Made by a program: the position numbers and the translations under genes. Of a DNA stretch of 64,000 nt, positions 55,484 to 63,514 are shown piece after piece. The notes below the pieces were generated by a model that did not search any database, had not been told where the DNA came from, and saw only the letters and a program-made list of their open reading frames with translations. Position 1 is the first letter of the stretch; every line of letters begins with the position of its first letter. The DNA is from Microbacterium sp. Root61 (GTDB lineage: Bacteria; Actinomycetota; Actinomycetes; Actinomycetales; Microbacteriaceae): the NCBI RefSeq assembly GCF_001427525.1, contig NZ_LMGU01000001.1:2601760-2665759 (forward strand), in the 5' to 3' direction.

Positions 55484-55819
55484 GTGCTCGCTAGGCCGAA
55501 CCGACTCACCCGCGGAGCGGAATACAAGGCCGTTGTCCGTCGGGGTCGTCGGTGCGCCGGAGCGCACACCGTCACCTACGTCACCGTCACCGAAGATCCG
55601 CGCCATGCGCGGTTCGGTTTCATCGTGAGCCGGCAGGTCGGTTCCGCTGTCGTGCGCAACACTGTGCGCAGACGGCTCAAAGCCGTATGTGCCGAGGCTC
55701 TTCCCGGCGTGCAGCCTGGAGTGGACATCGTGATCCGCGCACTCCCGAGTGCCGCGACGGCGCCCTTCAGCGATCTCCGCGCCGAGGTCTCCCGCTGCAT
55801 CGCACGGAGGCCGGCATGA
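55484..55819 (+). CDS. rnpA: Ribonuclease P protein component
   Basis: A 111-residue protein that assists the RNase P RNA in 5' tRNA maturation. RFGFIVSRQVGSAVVRNTVRRRLK is the conserved RNR motif. GTG at 55484, 9 nt after the rpmH stop. It overlaps yidD by ATGA. Confidence 0.95.
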   Translation: MLARPNRLTRGAEYKAVVRRGRRCAGAHTVTYVTVTEDPRHARFGFIVSRQVGSAVVRNTVRRRLKAVCAEALPGVQPGVDIVIRALPSAATAPFSDLRAEVSRCIARRPA

Positions 55820-56172
55820 GTTCGGCGACGCTGCCGGTCTCCGCGACCGGCGAAGGACACTTCGCAGCATCCGCGGTCTGGAGCGCACTTCCGCTGCTCC
55901 CGCGCAATGGCGTTCTCGCCGTTCTCCATGGTTACCGTGCGACGATTTCGCATACCTATGGCGACGTGTGCAAGTACTACCCCTCCTGCTCGGCTTATGC
56001 CGTCGGCGCGGTGCAGCAGCACGGCGCGGTCAAGGGAGCGGCTCTGGCCGCCGCCCGGATCGCACGCTGTCACCCGTGGGCGGCGGGTGGAATCGATGAT
56101 GTGCCACCACATCGCGATTTCTCGCATGAGCTGACACCGCACGGATTCGTCGTGCCCCTCAGAAAGGACTGA
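55816..56172 (+). CDS. yidD: Membrane protein insertion efficiency factor YidD
   Basis: A 118-residue protein. GYRATISHTYGDVCKYYPSC followed by SAYAVGAVQQHGAVKGAALA is the YidD core, and ARCHPWAAGGIDDVP ends it. It aids YidC. The start overlaps rnpA. Confidence 0.95.
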   Translation: MSSATLPVSATGEGHFAASAVWSALPLLPRNGVLAVLHGYRATISHTYGDVCKYYPSCSAYAVGAVQQHGAVKGAALAAARIARCHPWAAGGIDDVPPHRDFSHELTPHGFVVPLRKD

Positions 56173-56175
56173 TCC

Positions 56176-57285
56176 GTGCCGGATCTGTTTGGAATCATCC
56201 TCTGGCCGCTGAAGTGGCTGGTCGAACTCGTGCTGGTCACCTGGCATGGCATCTTCTCCTTCCTGGGGCTTCCCCCGACGGCCGGCATCACGTGGGTGCT
56301 GTCGATCGTCGGCCTCGTGGTCGTCGTGCGCGCCGCGCTGATCCCGCTCTTCGTGAAGCAGATCAAGAGCCAGCGCAAGATGATGGAAATCGCTCCTGAA
56401 CTGCGGAAAGTTCAGGAGAAGTACAAGGGCAAGAAGGATCAGCTCTCTCGCGAGGCCATGAGCCGCGAGACCATGGCGCTGTATAAGAAGCACGGCACCT
56501 CCCCTGTTTCAGGCTGCCTGCCATTGCTGGTTCAGATGCCGGTGTTCTTCTCGCTCTTCAGCGTGCTCAGCGATGTCGGCAAACACGCCACCGCCGGCAC
56601 CGGTGGCGTGGGTCTGCTGAACGCCGAGCTCACCGATTCGTTCTACAACGCGAAGCTGTTCGGCGTCGCCTCCCTGCACGACACCCTCGTCGGTGCCTGG
56701 GAAGCGCAGGAGCCGGGCTGGCAGGTCACGGTCGGAATCCTCGTGGTCCTGGTCGTGCTCATGATCGCGTCGCAGTTCCTCACGCAGCTGCAGATCATCT
56801 CGAAGAACCTGTCGCCCGAGGCCAAGACCGGCCAGGCATACCAGATGCAGAAGATCATGCTCTACGTGCTGCCGTTCGCCTTCGTGTTCTCCGGCGTCTT
56901 CTTCCCGCTCGGTGTCGTCATCTACTGGTTCACGAGCAACATCTGGACGATGGTCCAGCAGTTCCTCGTCATCCGGAACATGCCCACGCCGGGCTCCGAG
57001 GCCGCCAAGATGCGCGAAGAGCGTCTGGCGCGCAAGGGCAAGGCGATCGACTCTCAGGGCAAGATCATCTCCATGGAGAAGTACGAGGCTGAGCAGCAGC
57101 GTCTTCTCGAGGAGGCCGAGCGCGCCCGCGCGGCTGCACCGAAGCGCCAGCAGCCGGTCGGCAAGCAGCGTGCGAAGAAGCAGTCCGGGAAGAATGATGC
57201 GGCCAAGCCGTCCACCACTCCCCCGCCCCGCAAAGATCCGGCACGTCCAGCGGATGCCGGTTCCAACGAACCCGCCGCGCCCTGA
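56176..57285 (+). CDS. yidC: Membrane protein insertase YidC
   Basis: A 369-residue Oxa1-family insertase that integrates proteins with or without SecYEG. Helices include ITWVLSIVGLVVVVRAALIP. QIKSQRKMMEIAPELRKVQEKYKGKKD is the cytoplasmic loop, and GCLPLLVQMPVFFSLFSVLS is the second core helix. The C-terminus is a long basic tail (KQRAKKQSGKND), as in Gram-positive YidC. GTG start 3 nt after yidD. Confidence 0.96.
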   Translation: MPDLFGIILWPLKWLVELVLVTWHGIFSFLGLPPTAGITWVLSIVGLVVVVRAALIPLFVKQIKSQRKMMEIAPELRKVQEKYKGKKDQLSREAMSRETMALYKKHGTSPVSGCLPLLVQMPVFFSLFSVLSDVGKHATAGTGGVGLLNAELTDSFYNAKLFGVASLHDTLVGAWEAQEPGWQVTVGILVVLVVLMIASQFLTQLQIISKNLSPEAKTGQAYQMQKIMLYVLPFAFVFSGVFFPLGVVIYWFTSNIWTMVQQFLVIRNMPTPGSEAAKMREERLARKGKAIDSQGKIISMEKYEAEQQRLLEEAERARAAAPKRQQPVGKQRAKKQSGKNDAAKPSTTPPPRKDPARPADAGSNEPAAP

Positions 57286-57321
57286 CTTCCCTGACCGCGC
57301 ACCGTCCTGACGAGGAATCCG

Positions 57322-57843
57322 ATGACCAGCACTTCTGAATCCACCCCTGTCGTGTCAGAGCACCCCGAGCGCGCGGCGGCCACCGTCGAGCAGCTCGAGC
57401 AGGAAGGCGATGTCGCGGCCGACTACATCGAGGCGCTCCTGGACATCACCGACATCGACGGCGACCTGGCGATGGATGTGCGCGCCGGCCGCGCGTACGT
57501 CTCGGTCGAAGCCGACGACGTCGCCTCGCTGCGCCTGCTGTCGGACCCCGACACGGTGCAGGCGCTGCAGGAGCTCACCCGCATCGCGGTGCAGAACAAG
57601 ACCGGCCGGTTCTCCCGCCTGATCCTGGATGTCGGCGGCTCGCGCGACACGCGTCAGCGTGAGCTGGAGCACCTCGTCGACCGCGCAATCGCGCGACTCG
57701 ACGAAGGCGCATCGCAGGCATCGCTGCCCGCGATGTCGAGTTACGAGCGCAAGCTCGTGCACGACATCGTGTCGGAGCGGGGCCTGACGTCCGAGTCCTA
57801 TGGCGAAGGCGCAGACCGCCACACCGTCATCAGCCGTGGCTGA
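57322..57843 (+). CDS. jag: Jag/KhpB-like RNA-binding protein
   Basis: A 173-residue protein. The KH domain is at about residues 35-105 and the R3H at about 110-170, with AMSSYERKLVHDIVSE the conserved R3H helix. It pairs with KhpA in RNA binding and cell elongation in other bacteria. It stops just before the parS-like site. Confidence 0.92.
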   Translation: MTSTSESTPVVSEHPERAAATVEQLEQEGDVAADYIEALLDITDIDGDLAMDVRAGRAYVSVEADDVASLRLLSDPDTVQALQELTRIAVQNKTGRFSRLILDVGGSRDTRQRELEHLVDRAIARLDEGASQASLPAMSSYERKLVHDIVSERGLTSESYGEGADRHTVISRG

Positions 57844-57859
57844 TGTTTGACGTGAAACA
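57844..57859. promoter_or_regulatory. parS-like site at the rsmG start (one mismatch)
   Basis: TGTTTGACGTGAAACA, one base from consensus TGTTTCACGTGAAACA, fills the gap from the jag stop to the ATG of rsmG. Confidence 0.6.
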
Positions 57860-58483
57860 ATGACCGAGCTTGAAGCCGAACCCGCGTCCGCAGCCGTCAT
57901 CTTCGGGGAACGCATCGAGCTCGCCCGCAGCTTCACGAAGGCACTCGCGGAGCACGGTGAGGAACGCGGTCTGATCGGACCTCTGGAACCGCCGCGCCTG
58001 TGGTCACGTCACATCCTGAACAGTGCCGTCGCCGCTCCGCTGTTCTCCGGACGAGTTGGAGACGTCGGATCCGGTGCGGGCCTGCCCGGTTTGGTCCTCG
58101 CTATTGCGCGGCCGGACGTGGAATGGGTGCTGATCGAGCCTATGGAACGACGCATCGCCTGGCTGAACGAGCAGGTGGATGCTCTCGGCCTCGACAACGT
58201 CGAGGTCGTGCGGGCGCGTGCTGAGGAGTGGCGTCAGGGGCCCACACTGGACATGGTGACGGCGCGTGCCGTCAGTGCACTCCGTACACTGATTCCCCTC
58301 ACCGCTCCCCTGGTCCGCAGCGGCGGTGAGCTGATCCTTTTGAAGGGTGCCAGCGTCGAAGGTGAGATCGATGCGGCGCAGAAACAGATCCGCAAGTTCA
58401 AGCTGACCGATGTCCGCGTCGAACTCATCGGGGAGGATCTCCTCGATGAACCCACACGCGTCCTGCGCGCCACGGTGGGCTGA
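57860..58483 (+). CDS. rsmG: 16S rRNA (guanine-N7) methyltransferase RsmG
   Basis: A 207-residue SAM enzyme methylating G527. VGDVGSGAGLPGLVLAI is the SAM loop, WVLIEPMERRIAWLNE follows, and TARAVSALRTLIPLTAPLV is typical. ATG directly abuts the parS-like sequence, so there is no free ribosome binding site; coupling or leaderless translation is likely. Confidence 0.95.
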   Translation: MTELEAEPASAAVIFGERIELARSFTKALAEHGEERGLIGPLEPPRLWSRHILNSAVAAPLFSGRVGDVGSGAGLPGLVLAIARPDVEWVLIEPMERRIAWLNEQVDALGLDNVEVVRARAEEWRQGPTLDMVTARAVSALRTLIPLTAPLVRSGGELILLKGASVEGEIDAAQKQIRKFKLTDVRVELIGEDLLDEPTRVLRATVG

Positions 58484-58497
58484 TGCTCCGACCCTTC

Positions 58498-58538
58498 GAG
58501 AACGCACTGTTTCACGTGAAACGGTGCGTTCTCTCGTT
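58498..58538 (+). terminator. rsmG terminator with a parS site at its apex
   Basis: A 36-nt palindrome (58498-58533), perfect but for one pair, begins GAGAACGCAC and ends GTGCGTTCTC. Its centre is parS TGTTTCACGTGAAACG at 58508-58523. GTTTT follows. It can act as a hairpin in RNA and as a ParB site in DNA. Confidence 0.8.
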
Positions 58539-58643
58539 TTGAGGGATGCCCGCACTCGCGCGGTGCTCACGTTGAGAGCCTGCCGGCTTGTTGCGTGCGT
58601 TGCGGATGACGCGTACATGCGCGGTGGGAGCCGTGCAGGTCGA

Positions 58644-58659
58644 TGTTTCACGTGAAACG
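58644..58659. promoter_or_regulatory. parS site
   Basis: TGTTTCACGTGAAACG, 15 of 16 to consensus; the 14-bp core is perfect. Confidence 0.9.
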
Positions 58660-58663
58660 ATCG

Positions 58664-58693
58664 ATTTGAGTTCGTCAGGAAGCCCTGAGAGCG
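58664..58693. repeat. 30-bp direct repeat, copy 1
   Basis: Begins ATTTGAGTTCGTCAGGAAGC and ends CCTGAGAGCG, 4 bp after a parS site. It is identical to 60012-60041. It contains a short stem TCAGG/CCTGA. Confidence 0.9.
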
Positions 58694-59060
58694 TCACTCC
58701 AGCTGCCTTCGCGGCCGATTCATCGGAGAATGACCCTCAGAATCGCTCCCACAGCGCCCGAATCGGCGCGAGCGGACGGGTCTGGTGTTGAGAATCGAGC
58801 CGCGTGCGCGATCGAAGGATGCACGGACGCCGATGTCGTCGTGCTGGAGGTCCATCGAGTGCTCAGTGGAGTCACCGGAGAGAGCAGCCGAATGTGTGGT
58901 GCTTGTGGTCGATGCCAGCTGGAAGGTGTCGTCCGGCTCAACGCTGACGGTGGAGCGGGAGCACCTGCGTCCGGACAGTGGGTGGCGTTCCGTGCGCGTC
59001 GTGGTTGTGGCGGCCACCTGTGTTGAGACGGGTTCCGCGAAGTCAGTGACAGCAGCAACA

Positions 59061-59076
59061 TGTTTCACGTGAAACG
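59061..59076. promoter_or_regulatory. parS site
   Basis: TGTTTCACGTGAAACG, perfect 14-bp core. Confidence 0.9.
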
Positions 59077-59484
59077 TCGTGCCCAGCAGTTCATCAGGAC
59101 GAACGGGAGGTAGCCCGGGTTCTGACTGGTTTCGTGAACGCCGCGGAATCCGAGTAGGGAACCGGATGTGCGGTGCCTCGCCTGTCGTGTCTAGCGTGCA
59201 GGACTAGGCGCATCCCCACTCAGAGGGGCGTCCCGCTTCCGAGCGCGAACGCACTATCCGGCAAGAAGCGTGGCCCTTGATGATTCGGGATGACGTCGCC
59301 GCGTGCATCCGGCGCCGCCGATGTCCGGCGATTTAGGGCGCGACCACCTTCGGATTCACACATCGCGTCGCTTCTGACTTCATCCCAGAGTCGTGCGTTT
59401 CATGGGGCAGTCAATCGGGTACGGGCTGGACTGCTCGCCCCGACGAGCAACGCTGCGCTGCGGAGCGCGGCTTGAAACGTGTGA

Positions 59485-59500
59485 TGTTTCACGTGAAACA
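59485..59500. promoter_or_regulatory. parS site (perfect)
   Basis: TGTTTCACGTGAAACA, identical to the bacterial consensus. Confidence 0.95.
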
Positions 59501-59981
59501 GTCTGTGGGAGGCGATCTGTGTGCGAATTGACGGCGTGACCCACGCGGAACGTGCCGCCGGATGCCGCCAGGGGCCATGGGCGGGGTGTTGTCGCAGCAC
59601 AAGCATGGTCGTGCCCTCACAGGGGGATCGGGCTCTGTCGCGGTGCCGGTGCCGAGACCAGGTCTGGGTGGATAGGTGACGCGACCATCCCTCACCAGAG
59701 CTTCGACACCGTGGGCCGCACTGTGACGCCATTCTTCGCATAGCTCTGGACGACGCGGATCACGATGTCGACCAGTAGAGGTGGGGCGTACAGAAGGCGC
59801 TGGACGTATTCAGCGGGGAGGTTCCCGTGGGGATCGACTCCGTGGAGCTATCACCGGGGGATGAACCGGGCTGTCACCCGGGGCTCGCGACCGTGAGGGG
59901 CATTGTCTCGACACCGCACCGGTGGCGCGATGTGGTGCGGACGGCCTCGCAACCGCCATCCTGGACGTCGAAACTTGACGA

Positions 59982-59997
59982 TGTTTCACGTGAAACG
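59982..59997. promoter_or_regulatory. parS site
   Basis: TGTTTCACGTGAAACG, perfect 14-bp core; the second 30-bp repeat begins 14 bp later. Confidence 0.9.
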
Positions 59998-60011
59998 GGT
60001 GACTTCGGGGC

Positions 60012-60041
60012 ATTTGAGTTCGTCAGGAAGCCCTGAGAGCG
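60012..60041. repeat. 30-bp direct repeat, copy 2
   Basis: Identical to 58664-58693 and also just downstream of a parS site. Confidence 0.9.
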
Positions 60042-60077
60042 CGGCCGAGACCGTCACGGCTGGCAATTCGGCAGCAG

Positions 60078-60120
60078 TTTGGGCTCTCAAAGGCGCTCAG
60101 AGAACCGTAGAGAGCCCAAA
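60078..60120. repeat. Inverted repeat with 11-bp perfect arms
   Basis: TTTGGGCTCTC at 60078-60088 and GAGAGCCCAAA at 60110-60120, with a 21-nt loop. No gene end lies nearby. It could be a terminator or part of a small RNA. Confidence 0.65.
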
Positions 60121-61400
60121 ACCAGCGCAAATTGGGCCCTTAGCGATGCCGTTGAAGCGTGCTGGAAGGTATATGAGGGACGTGGGGTCGGCCGTCGGAG
60201 CGAGCGCGTCGCGTCACCTCACCTTGCTGCACTGCGATGCGCAGGTCCAGCGGCTGCCAACGGAGGGCCCGCCAAGACGGTCGGATCAGATGTCGCCGAT
60301 GCCAACTTCGTACTCACTCGGCGTGAACACAAAGCTCCGAGAGGGGAGTTTGTCGACTGAGTGGCCGTTGCGGGGAGCCGTGCTGGCCTGGTGGAGGGAA
60401 GGGCCACATGCGGAAGAAGTCACCGTAGCCCCGAGAAGTGCGATCGCCGAACCGAGAAGGCGTAGACACTGCCGTGACTCCGAAAGGCATCGCGCCGCCA
60501 ATGACAGGCCCAGGAATCGCGATGTAGGGAGAGGGGAGCCCGACTTCCTGCATCGACCTCATGTAGTGGCGATCGCAGCGCGCGACGGAGGAGGCGTGGC
60601 CAAACCCGCTTCTGTGGGCTGGGGTTCGCGCGGCGTTTCGTCTCCTCGCTGTGCTCGTCGGCCGACCAGAAGCACGGAACGGTGTCACGCAAGGGGACGG
60701 GCGGGTGTGGGCGGCGGCCAAATCAGTGACCTGGGGCAAAGATCGTTCGGGTCCGGAGTTCGCAATGGGCGGAGAGCTGACGGAAGCGCAACTACCGGGA
60801 AGAGACAGTAGCGGGCAGGGGAGTCCTGTGGCCACCGAAGTCGCAGCAAGGAGATCACGCGTCCACGGGGAACCCAACCTGCCCGGCATGACCGCACGTC
60901 ACGGCACCGGATGGGATTTGGCTCGCAATCGAGATCGACAAGCCCAGAACGAGCGCGGTCGTGACCTACCGGCCGCGGGAACCGGCGGTATGGGGGATGG
61001 CGGGACAGGAACGACCCCACCCACGGATGATGAGCGACAGGAGACAAAGGCCGCTCGCGGGCTGGGAAGGCACGTAGCGGGGAAGATCCTGAGGTGGCGG
61101 ATCGGTGGTTGCTCGGAGAGGGGGAGGGCGCGGAAATGGTCATTCACTGCGTCAATCAGCTCCCTCACGCGGCGCCGAGAGGCGGGATCCACGCGACCGC
61201 GTGCGGGCGACTCGGCATCGTCTCCGCGGACCGTGGCCGCTGAGTCCCGCGAATGCTCTGAAAGAGAGTGGTTCAGCTGCGATCACCCGGCGTCTCCGCC
61301 CCGATCCGCGCATCCTGGTCCCACCTCACCGCATGCGCGGCGGGGCACGGGGACCAGGCCACCTCTCACGCCGTGACGCGTGGCCTTCGCCCCGCCACCC

Positions 61401-61424
61401 GCAGTGTTTCACGTGAAACACTGC
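61401..61424. promoter_or_regulatory. parS site within a 24-bp perfect palindrome
   Basis: Consensus TGTTTCACGTGAAACA at 61405-61420 is extended by GCAG on the left and CTGC on the right. Confidence 0.93.
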
Positions 61425-61607
61425 ACCGCGGTATCCGGACGAATAGCCCTCCAGGCCGCGAAACAGGGCCGATTCAGGCTGCCGCGGGCCATTCGCGCGA
61501 CACATCCACACGAGATCACACATTGGGTGCGAGATAAGGCGTCTGACCGCCGGGATCGTCGGTGAGGGCGGTTAGAGTAGACAAGTTCCAGCCATGCGAG
61601 AGGGAGA

Positions 61608-62567
61608 GTGTTTCACGTGAAACAACCCGAGAACGCGGGCACAACCGCCCCATTCTCCCTCCACGGCGACGATACGCCGCTCGCTCGCGAACTGGCAGAC
61701 CTCACGGCTCGCCGCCGCGCATTGGAAACGACGAATGTGCGCCTGAACGGCAAGACACGCGTCATGACGGTGTCGAACCAGAAGGGCGGAGTCGGCAAGA
61801 CGACGACCGCTGTCAACATCGCGGCATCCCTCGCTTCTGTGGGGGCGCGGGTCCTCGTGATCGATCTGGATCCGCAGGGGAACGCCTCCACCGCACTGAA
61901 CGTCCCGCACACCGCCGACATCCCGAGCGTCTACGACGTGCTGATCGACGAGTTCCCGCTCGCCGACATCATCCAAGTCAGCCCGGAGTCTCCGAACCTG
62001 CTCTGCGCTCCCAGCACGATCCACCTCGCCGGCGCCGAGATCGAGCTCGTTTCGCAGGTCGCCCGTGAGCACCGACTGCGCACCGCGCTCGAGGACTACC
62101 TCGCCGGACTCGAAGAGCGCCTCGACTTCGTCCTCATCGACTGCCCGCCGTCGCTCGGACTTCTCACCATCAATGCGTTCGTCGCCGCGCACGAGCTGCT
62201 CATCCCGATCCAGTGCGAGTACTACGCGCTGGAGGGTCTCAGCCAGCTGCTCGGCACCGTGAAGATGATCCAGAAGCACCTCAATCCGAAGCTGCATCTG
62301 TCGACTATCCTGCTCACGATGTACGACGGACGGACCCGTCTCGCGCAGCAAGTTGCGGAAGAGGTGCGCGAGCACTTCCCGCACGAAGTGCTCGCCACCG
62401 TCATCCCGCGTTCCGTGCGCGTCTCCGAGGCCCCGAGCTTCGGGCAGACCGTCATCGCATACGACGGGCAATCGGCCGGCGCGATCGCGTATCGCGAAGC
62501 GGCCATCGAAATCATTCAGCGCGACAACGCCGAACCGGGCGTCCGCGAAACCGAGGAGGGCTCCTGA
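61608..62567 (+). CDS. parA: Chromosome partitioning ATPase ParA
   Basis: A 319-residue Walker-type ATPase. The deviant Walker A KGGVGKTT is at residues 59-66, and [16 protein letters not shown] and [17 protein letters not shown] follow. It moves ParB-parS complexes apart over the nucleoid. GTG at 61608 is the first base before the parS at 61609-61624, so residues 1-6 (FHVKQ after the start) are encoded by parS. A GTG at 61617 is also possible. A -10-like TAGAGT lies at 61573-61578. It shares TGATG with parB. Confidence 0.96.
   Translation: MFHVKQPENAGTTAPFSLHGDDTPLARELADLTARRRALETTNVRLNGKTRVMTVSNQKGGVGKTTTAVNIAASLASVGARVLVIDLDPQGNASTALNVPHTADIPSVYDVLIDEFPLADIIQVSPESPNLLCAPSTIHLAGAEIELVSQVAREHRLRTALEDYLAGLEERLDFVLIDCPPSLGLLTINAFVAAHELLIPIQCEYYALEGLSQLLGTVKMIQKHLNPKLHLSTILLTMYDGRTRLAQQVAEEVREHFPHEVLATVIPRSVRVSEAPSFGQTVIAYDGQSAGAIAYREAAIEIIQRDNAEPGVRETEEGS
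61609..61624. promoter_or_regulatory. parS site forming the parA start
   Basis: Perfect TGTTTCACGTGAAACA. Its first two bases are the last two of the parA GTG start codon. Confidence 0.95.
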
Positions 62568-63514
62568 TGGCCAAGCGAACAGGCCTGGGTAGAGGCATCG
62601 GCGCTCTGATCCCGACGACGGAACAGACCGAAGCACGTCCCGTCGACGTCTTCTTCCCCGGCGCCCCGGCGCCGGTGGCGGTCGCTGACGACAACCTCGT
62701 CGTGGTTCCCGGCGCGCACCTCGCGCACATCGACCCGCACGACATCGTCCCGAACCCCCGTCAGCCGCGCACGCACTTCGATGCGGACGACCTTGCTGAG
62801 CTGGTGCACAGTGTCCGTGAGTTCGGCGTCCTGCAGCCGGTCGTCGTCCGGGCGAACGGTGAGGGCAAGTACGAGCTCATCATGGGTGAGCGCCGCACGC
62901 GCGCCGCCCGTGAGGCAGGGCTGACCTCCATCCCCGCGGTCGTGCGCGAGACCGCCGACGAGAACCTGCTGCGCGACGCGCTGCTGGAGAACCTGCACCG
63001 CTCCGAGCTGAACCCGCTGGAAGAGGCCTCGGCCTACCAGCAGCTGCTCGAGGACTTCGGGATCACGCAGGAAGAGCTCGCCACCCGCATCGGCCGTTCG
63101 CGGCCGCAGATCAGCAACACGATCCGCCTTCTCAAGCTGCCCGTGCCCGTGCAGCAGCGCGTCGCCGCGGGCGTACTGAGCGCCGGTCACGCGCGCGCGA
63201 TCCTGTCGCTCGAGAACCCCGAGGCGATGGCTCGCCTGTCCGACAAGATCGTCAACGAGGACCTCTCGGTGCGTGCCGCCGAGGCCATCGCCAAGGGCAC
63301 GGATGTCCCGGACAAGCGCCGCATCACACCCAAGGCCGGCGCCCGCCGTGCTCACCTCGACGAGGTCGCGGAACGCCTCGGCGACCGTCTGAACACCAAG
63401 GTCAAGATCGCTCTCGGTGCACGAAAAGGCCAGATCAGCATCGATTTCGCGACGATCCAGGATCTCAATCGTATCCTCGATGAGATCGGCGAGACGGGGT
63501 ACGGCTCGCTCTAG
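62567..63514 (+). CDS. parB: Chromosome partitioning protein ParB
   Basis: A 315-residue DNA-binding CTPase. The N-terminal [11 protein letters not shown] is a ParA-stimulating motif. [13 protein letters not shown] and [12 protein letters not shown] form the CTP-binding part, and [24 protein letters not shown] is the helix-turn-helix that reads parS. The C-terminal dimer domain ends the protein. It spreads from the parS sites upstream. Confidence 0.97.
   Translation: MAKRTGLGRGIGALIPTTEQTEARPVDVFFPGAPAPVAVADDNLVVVPGAHLAHIDPHDIVPNPRQPRTHFDADDLAELVHSVREFGVLQPVVVRANGEGKYELIMGERRTRAAREAGLTSIPAVVRETADENLLRDALLENLHRSELNPLEEASAYQQLLEDFGITQEELATRIGRSRPQISNTIRLLKLPVPVQQRVAAGVLSAGHARAILSLENPEAMARLSDKIVNEDLSVRAAEAIAKGTDVPDKRRITPKAGARRAHLDEVAERLGDRLNTKVKIALGARKGQISIDFATIQDLNRILDEIGETGYGSL

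Larger units (their letters stand above)
58539..61607. other. Gene-poor centromere-like region
   Basis: About 3 kb in which I find no convincing protein gene. Long open frames, such as plus 59903-60811 and 60651-61376, give Arg/Gly/Ser-rich products without hydrophobic pattern or family motif, and third-position G/C bias is lost. It holds parS sites, a 30-bp direct repeat and several hairpins. Confidence 0.7.

Noticed and set aside
58664..60041. CRISPR-like array from the 30-bp repeats
   Set aside because: Only two copies 1.3 kb apart, no regular spacers and no cas genes.
59903..60811. Open frame of about 300 codons in the parS region
   Set aside because: It runs through a parS and the 30-bp repeat, has no family motif, no hydrophobic pattern and no third-position G/C bias.
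60651..61376. Second long open frame in the parS region
   Set aside because: Low-complexity Arg/Gly/Ser-rich product, overlaps the former frame, no ribosome binding site or promoter seen.
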